This document shows, piece after piece, positions 9,394 to 17,459 of a stretch of 64,000 nt of DNA. This stretch comes from an uncultured Roseibium sp. GTDB taxonomy: Bacteria; Pseudomonadota; Alphaproteobacteria; Rhizobiales; Stappiaceae. A model generated the notes under the pieces. That model was not told the origin of the DNA. It was given only the letters and a program-made list of their open reading frames with translations, and made no database searches. Numbering within the stretch: the first letter of the stretch is position 1; each line of letters starts with the position of its first letter. Made by a program: the position numbers and the translations under genes. The stretch lies in contig NZ_CANLVF010000005.1 in NCBI RefSeq assembly GCF_947494555.1, positions 516,055 to 580,054 on the forward strand, in the 5' to 3' direction.

Positions 9394-9617
9394 ATGCCGT
9401 TCTTGTTGCAATGCACCTCGTTGCCTGTCAGCCGGACCTTCTGATCTGCCAGGACATGTCGGTGAATTCCAAACGCTGGACTGATGTCGAGACCTGCCGT
9501 CAAGACAGGGCTGCGGAAATGTACCGGGTGAAGCGGGCATTGCCGGAACCCGTCGTCGTCATGTCGCGCTGCAGGTATCTCATCGGCAAAGACCGCCGCG
9601 GTGCACCTGCATTCTAA
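9390..9617 (+). CDS. Small conserved-looking cysteine-containing hypothetical protein
   Basis: The 75-residue product overlaps the preceding frame by ATGA, implying translational coupling. It has four cysteines (C13, C20, C36, C61) and the pattern MHLVACQPDLLICQD near the N-terminus, which resembles small single-domain proteins common in Hyphomicrobiales. The cysteine spacing could support two disulfides, yet a classical signal peptide is not obvious. The N-terminal 12 residues are only moderately hydrophobic. Function unknown, and the assignment rests on the coupled start and protein-like composition. Confidence 0.5.
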   Translation: MNAVLVAMHLVACQPDLLICQDMSVNSKRWTDVETCRQDRAAEMYRVKRALPEPVVVMSRCRYLIGKDRRGAPAF

Positions 9618-9715
9618 GTTGTCTTATTGTTTATTCGTCTGGCGACTTGCCGGGAAGGTGCAAACTACCGTAAAAGACGGCGAGAACCAGTGCAACAGAC
9701 AGTATACCGGCGACA

Positions 9716-9928
9716 ATGAACCGTTACGAAAACCCGCGCATACCGAGTGAAGCCCGTGTCCGTTACCTGGATGGCGACTATCAGGTTGAAACGCCCGGAA
9801 CCTTTGTCCGCTGCGCGGTGACTGGTGCCGCCATTCCGCTGGATGAGCTCAAATACTGGTCAGTGGAGCACCAGGAAGCCTATGTCGATGCCAAAGCGTC
9901 GATGAAACGGTATCTGGAAACGCGCTGA
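9716..9928 (+). CDS. DUF2093 domain-containing protein
   Basis: A 70-residue protein with the DUF2093 signature: an N-terminal ARVRYLDGDYQVETPGTFV, then CAVTGAAIPLDELKYWSV and QEAYVDA. The single-domain length is typical. The family is confined largely to alphaproteobacteria and has no assigned function. The CAVTG and PLDEL elements recall a small beta-fold, but that is impression only. The gene ends 7 bases before the convergent lpxK stop. The 98 bases upstream could hold its own promoter. Confidence 0.85.
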   Translation: MNRYENPRIPSEARVRYLDGDYQVETPGTFVRCAVTGAAIPLDELKYWSVEHQEAYVDAKASMKRYLETR

Positions 9929-9935
9929 TACGCGT

Positions 9936-10958
9936 CTAGTTTACGAACGCCCTTGCACGCAACCTCTCCTGGATCAACGCCATTAGCCGTTCAGGAGCCT
10001 CTATTTCCATTGCCACATCAAGAACTTCGGCCCGGGCTGCGATCCACCGGAAAAGCTCGCCATTCAAGGTCGCCAGCCGGACCATGTCCTTGGAAGTCGT
10101 CACCAGTTGCAGACCTTGATTTTCAGCGTCGGTCAACAAGCTGCTTACATCGGCTTCGGTGTATCGGTGATGGTCGGAAAAGGTCTGTGTTTTCTTGACC
10201 CTGTAGCCAAGCTCCTTCAAAGCATTGAAGAATTTCTGCGGACGGCCGATGCCAGCAAATGCGAAGAGATTCACCCCTTCCAGGTTACTGTTGGCCTGCG
10301 CGCGAAGATGAGCGTGCAAAATCGGCAGTCCCTTGCGCCCGGCCAAGTGGATAGCCTCGTCTGCAGCCTCACCTTTGCCTACAAGAACAAGACAGTCGGT
10401 CCGGATAATCTGCTGATGTGCCGGTGCCCGTAAAGGACCTGCCGGAATGCAGGAACCGTTGCCGAAACCGGTTGCACAATCCACCAGAACGACACTCAGG
10501 TCCTTGGCGAGCGACGGGTTCTGAAAGCCGTCATCCATGACAAGGATGTCGACCGGCTGGTTCTCCGCAAGCCGTGCCCCCGCCGCCCTGTCGGAAGACA
10601 CGATGGTCGGCCCATGCTCTGCCAGAAGCAGTGCTTCATCGCCGACGTCTTCGCTGCCATGCAGCGCCGTGTCGACCAGAACCGGACCTTTTTCCCGGCC
10701 GCCATACCCCCGCAACAGGAATGCCGGATTGTGGCCCTCTTCACGCAAGAGGTGCGAAAGTTCGATCGCAAATGGTGTCTTGCCGGTGCCCCCGACAACG
10801 AAATTTCCAATACAGATCACAGGAAGACGGCTTTTGGCCCTGGGTTTCGACAACATTCTCCGGCCGGACACCAGACCATAAATCCAACCGGCCGGCATGA
10901 GTAAAGACGAAAGGATTGAGCCTGAGGGCTGCCACCAGAAATCAGGAGCCTTCTTCAT
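9936..10958 (-). CDS. lpxK: Tetraacyldisaccharide 4'-kinase
   Basis: The 340-residue protein phosphorylates the 4' position of the lipid A precursor at the inner membrane. It has an N-terminal hydrophobic membrane anchor (about residues 12-30) and a P-loop GNFVVGGTGKTP at residues 51-62. The DDGFQNPSL motif and the PAGPLR segment are both diagnostic of LpxK. The start overlaps the end of kdtA by 17 bases, so the two are translated from one message. The order acyltransferase-kdtA-lpxK groups three lipid A/Kdo steps. Length is normal and all key motifs are present. Confidence 0.96.
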   Translation of the reverse strand: MKKAPDFWWQPSGSILSSLLMPAGWIYGLVSGRRMLSKPRAKSRLPVICIGNFVVGGTGKTPFAIELSHLLREEGHNPAFLLRGYGGREKGPVLVDTALHGSEDVGDEALLLAEHGPTIVSSDRAAGARLAENQPVDILVMDDGFQNPSLAKDLSVVLVDCATGFGNGSCIPAGPLRAPAHQQIIRTDCLVLVGKGEAADEAIHLAGRKGLPILHAHLRAQANSNLEGVNLFAFAGIGRPQKFFNALKELGYRVKKTQTFSDHHRYTEADVSSLLTDAENQGLQLVTTSKDMVRLATLNGELFRWIAARAEVLDVAMEIEAPERLMALIQERLRARAFVN

Positions 10959-12261
10959 TGGAAGCCTCCGAAGACTGTCGCAAATTCTCTTTGTTCAAAT
11001 AGGGGCGCAGCAATTCACGAGACTTGCCGAGCGCACCTCGCCCAGCTTCGACCAGCGTTTTCGCCGTTTGAGCCTGGGTTCGCGCAAGGCCTGCGTCCTT
11101 CAGAAGCACTCCAATCTGTCCGGCAAGCATTGAAGGTTCGCTTACCCTGACTGCCGCCCCGCCGCTCCAGAAATCCTTGTAGACCGCGCGTGCGTTTGCG
11201 ACTTTGGGTCCCGTAACAAGAGCGGATCCTGCCAGTGCGGCTTCAACGGGATTGTGTCCGCCGACGTCAATGAACGATCCCCCCAGGAAGGTAACGGGCG
11301 CCAAGCGGTAGAAGAGCCCCATTTCGCCAAGCGTATCACCGAGAAAAACCTGGGTTTCAGGCGTAATTGAATTCCGGGAGCTGCGTGTCACCAGTGAAAA
11401 GCCGCGTGATTCAGCTTCCTTTCTGATTTCCTCTGCCCGCGCGGGATGCCTGGGAACAAGAATCAGAAGCAAGTCCGGCATTTCGCGCAGCAATTGCGAA
11501 AAGGCGTCAAAAACGATTTCGTCTTCCCCGGGATGCGTCAGGGCCGCCAGCCAGATGGCACGCTTGCTGATCTGCGTCTTTAGCTGCAGGAGCGTTGCTT
11601 CGTCTGCGGCCAGCTCGGACGCATCGAATTTCAGGTTGCCCGGCACCTGCACGTTTTTACATCCCAGTTTCCTGAACCGGGCCGCGTCTTCCTGACTTTG
11701 AGCAAGGACCATGTCGAGACAATCGAAGATGAACCGGGACGTCTTGGGAACACGCGACCAATTCCTGAGCGACCCGTCAGACAGCCGGCCATTCAGCAGG
11801 ACGAAAGGCACCGCACGGCGATTCAATTCATCGAACAGGCACGGCCAGATTTCCGATTCGACAACCATTGCCAGATCGGGAGACCAGTGATCGAGAAAAC
11901 GCTTCAGGGGAGCTGGAGCATCATAGGGTACAAACTGGTGCATTGCCCCGTCCGGGAGGCGCTTTGCGGCCAACTCGGAAGCGGTCACGGTTACGGTCGT
12001 CAGCAAAACCGTGTGCCCCTCGGCGGTCAGTGTTTCTATAAGTGCCAGGGCTGACGTCGTCTCGCCGACGCTCGCCGCATGGATCCAGATCAGGCTTCCG
12101 TTCGGGCGCGCAATCGACGATCTGCCGAAACGCTCCTGTTTGCGTTCCGGAATTTCCTTGCCCGATCGGCTTCTTGTCCAGAAGAGTATATGAAACAGCG
12201 GCGACAGTGCCTGTGCGGCCGCAAGGTAGAGACTGAGCAGGATGGGTCTTTGCTCAGCCAT
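10942..12261 (-). CDS. waaA: 3-deoxy-D-manno-octulosonic acid (Kdo) transferase
   Basis: WaaA/KdtA transfers Kdo from CMP-Kdo to lipid IVA. I place the start at the ATG at 12261 (439 residues). It overlaps the stop of the acyltransferase gene by 8 bases and follows GGCAGGG. A longer frame to 12303 exists. The N-terminal domain carries IWIHAASVGE with the catalytic glutamate and the VVVESEIWPCL motif. The C-terminal GT-B domain carries GDTLGEMG, FLGGSF and GGHNPVEAA. An N-terminal hydrophobic stretch anchors it to the membrane. The mono- or bifunctional state cannot be read from motifs. Confidence 0.95.
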   Translation of the reverse strand: MAEQRPILLSLYLAAAQALSPLFHILFWTRSRSGKEIPERKQERFGRSSIARPNGSLIWIHAASVGETTSALALIETLTAEGHTVLLTTVTVTASELAAKRLPDGAMHQFVPYDAPAPLKRFLDHWSPDLAMVVESEIWPCLFDELNRRAVPFVLLNGRLSDGSLRNWSRVPKTSRFIFDCLDMVLAQSQEDAARFRKLGCKNVQVPGNLKFDASELAADEATLLQLKTQISKRAIWLAALTHPGEDEIVFDAFSQLLREMPDLLLILVPRHPARAEEIRKEAESRGFSLVTRSSRNSITPETQVFLGDTLGEMGLFYRLAPVTFLGGSFIDVGGHNPVEAALAGSALVTGPKVANARAVYKDFWSGGAAVRVSEPSMLAGQIGVLLKDAGLARTQAQTAKTLVEAGRGALGKSRELLRPYLNKENLRQSSEASNEEGS

Positions 12262-12952
12262 TCGCCCTGCCGACGAGTTGGTAGGCATGCCTGGTTGCCG
12301 CATTCAAACCGTCTTCGACCTGCTTTCGATAGCTCTCGAGCGCTTCATCCTCAGTGTCGCCTGGGACCCAGATCATGTCGCCGACTGCAATGCTGCCTTT
12401 TCCGAAGGGTAAGTTTACGCTTGCCTTGTCCCAGCTGTTAAGCTCAATGCTTCTGCTGGTGGCAACGGCAACTGGCAATATCGGACGTCCAGAGTGTTTC
12501 GCCAACTGTACGATGCCTTCGCCCGCGACACGCGCCGGCCCTTTGGGGACATCGGCGGTCATGGCAATGCTGTAGCCGTCCTTCAACGCTCTTACAGCTT
12601 CGATGAAACCACGCATTCCGCCGCGTTTCTTGATCTGGCGCGCGTTTTTTCCACCGGAGGCCCTGATCAGACCGAGCCCGAACTTGCTTGCCGCAATGGC
12701 ATTGACTTCGCCGTCTGCAGATCTGGAAATCATGACTTTGGCGGGCCAGTGTGCCGGTTTCGCGAAAGGGACCATGAAGTGCTGACCGTGCCACATTGCC
12801 ACGATAACGGGCAGTTGCTTTTCGGTCTCGTCGTGTACGCCTTCCGGTACAACAACAAAACGGTTGGTATGGTAGACCAGCTTCAGGTAACCCGCGAGAG
12901 CGGAGCCCACACACGAAAGTACCCAGGGTTGGCGGCCAAGGCGTTTGATCAT
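12254..12952 (-). CDS. DUF374 lysophospholipid acyltransferase family protein
   Basis: A 232-residue protein of the DUF374 branch of the LPLAT superfamily. Block I reads IVAMWHGQHF, an HGQ variant of the HX4D acceptor site seen in this branch. It is followed by MISRSADGEV, a GGKNARQ stretch and the AMTADVPKGPARVAGEG segment typical of the family. The N-terminus is hydrophobic. Its position directly upstream of kdtA, with overlapping start and stop, suggests a role in lipid A or outer-membrane lipid acylation, but the acceptor is unknown. The start ATG at 12952 is the first reasonable one. Confidence 0.85.
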   Translation of the reverse strand: MIKRLGRQPWVLSCVGSALAGYLKLVYHTNRFVVVPEGVHDETEKQLPVIVAMWHGQHFMVPFAKPAHWPAKVMISRSADGEVNAIAASKFGLGLIRASGGKNARQIKKRGGMRGFIEAVRALKDGYSIAMTADVPKGPARVAGEGIVQLAKHSGRPILPVAVATSRSIELNSWDKASVNLPFGKGSIAVGDMIWVPGDTEDEALESYRKQVEDGLNAATRHAYQLVGRANG

Positions 12953-12978
12953 TTTTGTTATCGCCTGCGTTTACGTGT

Positions 12979-13218
12979 CTATGTTGCCGTTTCCGGATCC
13001 AGCAGACGGTGCATGTGAACGATAAAGTACCGCATGTGGGCGTTGTCCACGGTCGCCTGGGCTTTCGCCTTCCAGGCTGCATAAGCTTCCGCATAGTTCG
13101 GATAGATGCCGACGATATCCAGCTCGTCCAGATCCCGGAACGTCAGCCCTTCCGGTGTTTCCAGTTCACCGCCGAAAACCAGGTGCAAAAGCTGTTTGGG
13201 AGCGTCAGTCTCGCTCAT
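12979..13218 (-). CDS. DUF4170 domain-containing protein
   Basis: From the ATG at 13218, with GAGGA 5 bases upstream, this is a 79-residue protein. It has the DUF4170 pattern: QLLHLVFGGELE, then an aspartate-rich DLDELDIVGIYPNY, and an aromatic block AYAAWKAKAQATVDNAHMRYFIVHMHRLLDP. The family is alphaproteobacterial and usually found, as here, between a bisphosphate nucleotidase gene and the kdtA-lpxK genes. No catalytic motif is visible. It may be an accessory factor for envelope biogenesis, but that is only neighbourhood inference. Confidence 0.85.
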   Translation of the reverse strand: MSETDAPKQLLHLVFGGELETPEGLTFRDLDELDIVGIYPNYAEAYAAWKAKAQATVDNAHMRYFIVHMHRLLDPETAT

Positions 13219-13256
13219 AAGCGTCCTCGCTGAGTTCATCCGGGCATCACGGCTGC

Positions 13257-14075
13257 TTATCGGATTATGTCCTTAAGCACCGCGCACACTGGTCCTATAA
13301 GCGTGGTTGATGCTGCGATCAATGCCGGGTGACCCGTCCGGGCACGATTATAGGTCAATGGCTGTCCGGAAAGGCCCATGACAGAGCCACCGGCTTCCTC
13401 GACCAGAAGGTCCGCCGCAGCAAGATCCCAGTCGCTTGGCCCGCCACGCGCCGCGCCGACATCGATGCGGCCGGCAGCCACCATCACGAGCCTGTAGGCC
13501 AGGGATCTCAGGATTTCCGCTTTCTCAAATCCCGCCGCAATCACGTCCGTGTTCGAGACAATCGAATGCGTTCCGGTCAAAGTCGCGCCGGCAATCTCTT
13601 TCTTTTCAGATACCTTGATTTCAGTGCCGTTCAGCCATGCGCCACCACCTCTGCACGCCAGGAACATCTCATTGCGACAGGGACAAAATACGCTGCCTGC
13701 GATCGGGCGTCCGTCTTCGACAACGGCAAGCGAGATTGTCCATTCGTCGCCTCCGGCCAGGAATGCCCGCGTGCCGTCTATCGGGTCGACGATGAATACG
13801 CGGCTGCAGGAAAGGCGCGCCTTGTCATCCGCGGTCTCCTCAGACAACCAGCCATAGTCTGGTCGGGCAGAGGTCAGTCTGTCGGCAAGAAAACGGTCGA
13901 CGGCGATATCCGCCTCCGACACCGGGGACTCATTACCCTTTCCCTTGTACCAGGTCTCAAGCCCCTGCCCGAAGAAACTCAGAGCAAGTTCGCCAGCCTG
14001 ACGGGCCGCCGTTTCCAGTAGTTGAAGATCCGCTTGAAGGTCCTTGTCGCGTATGCTCTGGTCAGCTTCCCGCAA
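13257..14075 (-). CDS. Inositol monophosphatase-family protein, probable 3'(2'),5'-bisphosphate nucleotidase
   Basis: A TTG at 14075 with GAAGGA 7-8 bases upstream is the best start (272 residues) and overlaps tldE by 14 bases. No ATG alternative precedes the fold. Metal-binding motifs of the Li-sensitive phosphatase family are present: the SEADIAVD stretch, WLSEET (catalytic glutamate), VDPIDGTRAF and SDWDLAAADLL. These support a Mg-dependent phosphatase acting on PAP/PAPS (CysQ-like) or inositol phosphates. Family motifs alone do not separate these substrates. It belongs to the tldE-to-lpxK operon. Confidence 0.85.
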   Translation of the reverse strand: MREADQSIRDKDLQADLQLLETAARQAGELALSFFGQGLETWYKGKGNESPVSEADIAVDRFLADRLTSARPDYGWLSEETADDKARLSCSRVFIVDPIDGTRAFLAGGDEWTISLAVVEDGRPIAGSVFCPCRNEMFLACRGGGAWLNGTEIKVSEKKEIAGATLTGTHSIVSNTDVIAAGFEKAEILRSLAYRLVMVAAGRIDVGAARGGPSDWDLAAADLLVEEAGGSVMGLSGQPLTYNRARTGHPALIAASTTLIGPVCAVLKDIIR

Positions 14076-15405
14076 GCGCCATTCCTTCGATCAAAACAGA
14101 GGGCGTTGCCGCGGAATACCGGTTGTCGAGATCGCTTCCTGGGACCAGTCGCTTGAACATGTCGTTGAGATTGCCGGCGATGGTTATCTCGCTGACCGGC
14201 TCCACGATTTCGCCGTTTTCGAACCAGAAGCCCGCAGCGCCGCGCGAGTAATCCCCCGTTACACCGTTAACGCCATGGCCGATAAGGTCGGAAACGAGCA
14301 AGCCGCTTCCTGCATCTGACATAAGCTCTTCAAGAGACTTCTCGCCCGGCATCAAGGTGACATTCGTGCCCCCCGGGGACGTTCCGCTGCCGCTGCGATG
14401 CGCGCGGCCGTTGGGGCTAAGCCCAAGTTCGCGGGCCGAGGCACCGTCGAGAAACCAGTGACTGAGCACGCCGTCTTCAATAACGTTCAATACAGATGCG
14501 GCGGTTCCCTCGCCATCAAATGGTCTGGTGGCAGCACCGCGTCGCTTGAAGGGGTCATCAACAACCTGAATTCCAGGCGCGAAAACCGCGTCCCCCATTC
14601 TGTCCTTGAGAAAACTCGTCTTGCGGGCAATCGAAGCGCCGTTTATCGCGCCGGTCAGATGGCCCAGAATGCTCCTGGCCGCGCGTGCCTCGTAAATCAC
14701 ATCGGTCGTTCGCGTCGACAGTTTCTGCGGGTTCAGCCGGCGAACGGCCCGTTCGCCCGCTCTCCTGCCGATCTCAGCCGGCCTGTCGAGATCTTCAAAG
14801 AAAGTCCTGCTGTCAAAATCGTAGTCCCGCTCCATCGCGGTGCCATCTCCGGCGACCGCCGTCATGGCGATGCCGTGCCGGGAGGACATGTACGCGCCCT
14901 GGAACCCGTGGCTTGTCGCCAGAACAACACCGGCCAACCGCCAGGATGCTCCTGCGCCGCCGGATTTGCTCACACCATTTACGGCAAGTCCCGCTTCCTC
15001 GGCTTCCAGCGCGATTTCCGTCAGTGATTCAGCCGTCATTTCACGGCTGTCGAGAAGCTCCAGGTCAGGCAATTGCTTCACCAGCAGGTCCTGGTCGGCC
15101 AGACCTGCATAAGGATCTTCCGGAGCCACCTTGGCCATAGCGATCGCGCGTTCGGCAAGCGTTTGCGGATCGTCCATCTGATTGGCGGAGACGGCCGCTG
15201 TGCGCCTGCCGACAAATACACGCAAGGTGACATCGTCGCCCTCCGCACGCTCGGTTTCCTCAACCTTGCCTTCTCTGACGTCCACCGACAGTGAAACGCC
15301 GGTCACCGCAACGGCGTCACAGGCATCAGCCCCGGCCTTTCGGGCGGCCTCGACGAGACGGACAGCGCGAGACTGCAATTCGCTTTGATCAATAACTTCT
15401 GACAT
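14062..15405 (-). CDS. pmbA: TldE/PmbA, partner subunit of the TldD peptidase
   Basis: A 447-residue TldD/PmbA-family protein that lacks the HExxxH zinc motif, as expected for the non-catalytic TldE subunit. Characteristic pieces are TDVIYEARAARSILGHL, the GHGVNGVTGDYSRGAAGFWFENGE block and EITIAGNLNDMF. In Escherichia coli it forms a heterodimer with TldD, whose gene is also in this window at 7459-8883. The ATG at 15405 directly follows a TGA, and it is the first gene of a six-gene minus-strand run that ends with lpxK. Confidence 0.95.
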   Translation of the reverse strand: MSEVIDQSELQSRAVRLVEAARKAGADACDAVAVTGVSLSVDVREGKVEETERAEGDDVTLRVFVGRRTAAVSANQMDDPQTLAERAIAMAKVAPEDPYAGLADQDLLVKQLPDLELLDSREMTAESLTEIALEAEEAGLAVNGVSKSGGAGASWRLAGVVLATSHGFQGAYMSSRHGIAMTAVAGDGTAMERDYDFDSRTFFEDLDRPAEIGRRAGERAVRRLNPQKLSTRTTDVIYEARAARSILGHLTGAINGASIARKTSFLKDRMGDAVFAPGIQVVDDPFKRRGAATRPFDGEGTAASVLNVIEDGVLSHWFLDGASARELGLSPNGRAHRSGSGTSPGGTNVTLMPGEKSLEELMSDAGSGLLVSDLIGHGVNGVTGDYSRGAAGFWFENGEIVEPVSEITIAGNLNDMFKRLVPGSDLDNRYSAATPSVLIEGMALAGS

Positions 15406-15714
15406 TCAATCCGCCTTAACGGGTTTGTTAGTTTCAGCCCCACTCCGGCTGTTGTTTACGCCCAGCTTCGGAGCCGCGCAACAATTTGCGGCAAATCGCA
15501 ACCGTATGTGATCCCGAAACCCTTTGATCCAGTTCCCGAATTCCGTCGCGCCCCAATTTAACCACAGGCGTGAACAGTCCGTTCTCATCGCGCTTACACT
15601 CCGGTAACCCTCTTTGAAATCAGAGTTTTTTAACTTTGTATCTTAAGTGGTTCACGACCTTTGTGCGCTAGCTTTGCGTGCATCAAGAGACCAAAAGGTC
15701 CGACGGAGAGTCAT
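15406..15714. other. Divergent intergenic region upstream of tldE
   Basis: 309 bases without a supported gene. A 60-codon minus-strand frame (15406-15588) abuts the tldE start but has no ribosome-binding site and an improbable composition. An AT-rich segment around 15625-15655 (gttttttaactttg and aagtggtt) is the likeliest promoter location for the divergent genes. No operator is recognised. Confidence 0.5.
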
Positions 15715-16305
15715 TTGAGACGTCAAACAGAAATACAGGTGCCGAACACGGCCGGGGATAATGCAGAAACAATACTGCACCCCGGCTGTCTCCCGGTCCG
15801 ATTTGAACAAAGACTCGAATCCCGACCCGGAACACCTTCGCTTCCCGCGGAAATCTTCCTTGACCAGAACAGGGTCATCATCAAGCGGCGTGTTGCCGGC
15901 GTCCCCGTCAGGGTGGTCGTGCCATCAAGCGCCTTCGACGGTGTCATGGTTCGTATCGTTCCAGGATCGTCGCCCGGAAACATCTCCGCGGCCTTGATCC
16001 TGAAACACCCTGACAGTGCGCTGTCGATCACACTGGCGGAGACCGAGACTTCAGACGAACTCGCCGTTCTGTGGAGCCGTTGGGCGGAGACGCTCAAACT
16101 TCCCATGCTCGTGTGTGATCTCGGCGGCGAGGTCAAGCCGATCGAGGCGTTCAGCGCCACACCGGCTGCCGGACCGGCCCCGCGCCGCAAGTTACGCCTT
16201 CTTACGGGCCGCCGTCCGCGTTTCCTCAACAAGAGGGCACCGGGTCGAACAAACCGCTCGCGCGAAAATTTCGCGAATGAGCGTGAAATCATCGCGCGCA
16301 CCTGA
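15715..16305 (+). CDS. Conserved hypothetical protein, probably DUF6101 family
   Basis: I choose a TTG start at 15715 because GGAG lies 6 bases before it. A longer frame to 15661 has no such site. The 196-residue product has a well-mixed central domain (IFLDQNRVIIKRRVAGVPVRV, then a hydrophobic strand-rich region with a DLGGEVKPIEAF end) and a strongly basic C-terminal tail rich in arginine. No signal peptide or membrane segment is seen. The gene is convergent with ubiA. The DUF6101 label is from memory of Hyphomicrobiales proteins in this position and should be taken as tentative. The basic tail could bind nucleic acid or membrane. Confidence 0.6.
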   Translation: MRRQTEIQVPNTAGDNAETILHPGCLPVRFEQRLESRPGTPSLPAEIFLDQNRVIIKRRVAGVPVRVVVPSSAFDGVMVRIVPGSSPGNISAALILKHPDSALSITLAETETSDELAVLWSRWAETLKLPMLVCDLGGEVKPIEAFSATPAAGPAPRRKLRLLTGRRPRFLNKRAPGRTNRSRENFANEREIIART

Positions 16306-16355
16306 GCCAATACTACCTTGAGCTATGCGGCGATGGCCGCGTTGAAGACGTTGTC

Positions 16356-17303
16356 TCAAAGACCGGCGCCGATGAGCGCATCTGCGACAAAGCCCGCGAA
16401 CAGGATCCAGCCGTAAGTGCCGTTGGATCGGAAGAGCTTGAGGCACTGGTCCCCATCGTCGATATCCAGAACAACTATTTGCCATCCCAGATGTACCATC
16501 CCTGCCAGGATTCCGGCAAAAGCAGCAGGCCCCGCATCAGCAAGAACCGCCGCTGAAGCGAAAAACAACGTGGCAAGTCCATAAAGCGCGATGAGGGCCG
16601 GTTTCGTCCGGGTTCCGAATAGACGCGCCGTCGATTTCACACCAACAAGCGCGTCATCCTCTTTGTCCTGATGGGCGTAGATCGTGTCATATCCGATAGT
16701 CCAGCAGATTCCGCCGAGATAAAGGAGCACTGGCGCAAGCGACAGCGATCCGAACTCCGCCGCCCAGCCCATGAATGCGCCCCAGGAAAACGCGAAGCCC
16801 AGAAACAGCTGCGGCCAGTTCGTGATGCGTTTCATGAACGGGTAAATCGCCACCGGCACGAGTGAAACGATGCCCAAAACGATCGAAAAGGTGTTGAACT
16901 GCAGGAGAACCAACAGACCGATGAGCGCTTGTACGACCAGAAAAACCTTGGCCTGCGTCCGGCTGACCTGCCCGGCAGGAATGGGCCTTGATCGTGTTCG
17001 CTCAACCTGGGCATCGATGTTCACATCGACAATGTCGTTATAGGTGCACCCGGCCCCGCGCATTGCAACGGCACCGGCAAAAAACAGGAAAAGATGCCAT
17101 ATATTCGGAAAGCTGTTTCCGGCCGCAATGGCGGCAAGCGCCGCGGACCACCAGCAAGGCCACAAAAGCAACCACCAACCGATCGGCCGCTCCCACCTTG
17201 CGAGCCTTGCATAGGGACGCAGAGCAGCGGGCAGTTTCGTATCGACCCAATGCCGCTTGACCGCATCTGCGACCGGTCCGGTGTCCTTGGTGGAAAAAAA
17301 CAT
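16356..17303 (-). CDS. ubiA: 4-hydroxybenzoate polyprenyltransferase
   Basis: This 315-residue polytopic protein attaches the isoprenoid tail to 4-hydroxybenzoate in ubiquinone synthesis. The two aspartate-rich motifs are clear: YNDIVDVNID (NDxxDxxxD) and YDTIYAHQDKEDD. SRPIPAG between the first motif and the following helix is also diagnostic, as is LARWERPIGWWLLLWPCWWS at the N-terminus. About eight or nine hydrophobic helices are visible. Length is slightly above the Escherichia coli enzyme owing to an N-terminal extension of about 25 residues. Ubiquinone feeds the respiratory chain that ends in the oxidase at the left of the window. Confidence 0.96.
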   Translation of the reverse strand: MFFSTKDTGPVADAVKRHWVDTKLPAALRPYARLARWERPIGWWLLLWPCWWSAALAAIAAGNSFPNIWHLFLFFAGAVAMRGAGCTYNDIVDVNIDAQVERTRSRPIPAGQVSRTQAKVFLVVQALIGLLVLLQFNTFSIVLGIVSLVPVAIYPFMKRITNWPQLFLGFAFSWGAFMGWAAEFGSLSLAPVLLYLGGICWTIGYDTIYAHQDKEDDALVGVKSTARLFGTRTKPALIALYGLATLFFASAAVLADAGPAAFAGILAGMVHLGWQIVVLDIDDGDQCLKLFRSNGTYGWILFAGFVADALIGAGL

Positions 17304-17459
17304 TGTGCACCCTCTTCGAATTCGGACCTTCTACAGACATTGGCGATGGATTACACGCGGCAAGTAGCCATAGTGTCATCGTCGTGGGTTATGGGTTCAG
17401 CAGCAGTGCAAAGCATCGTTTGCCGCTTCTGAACAAAGTCTATCAAGACGGAGTACACT

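Noticed and set aside
15406..15588. 60-codon minus-strand frame ending exactly at the tldE start
   Set aside because: No ribosome-binding site and tryptophan/cysteine-rich composition without any recognisable pattern. More likely tldE leader.
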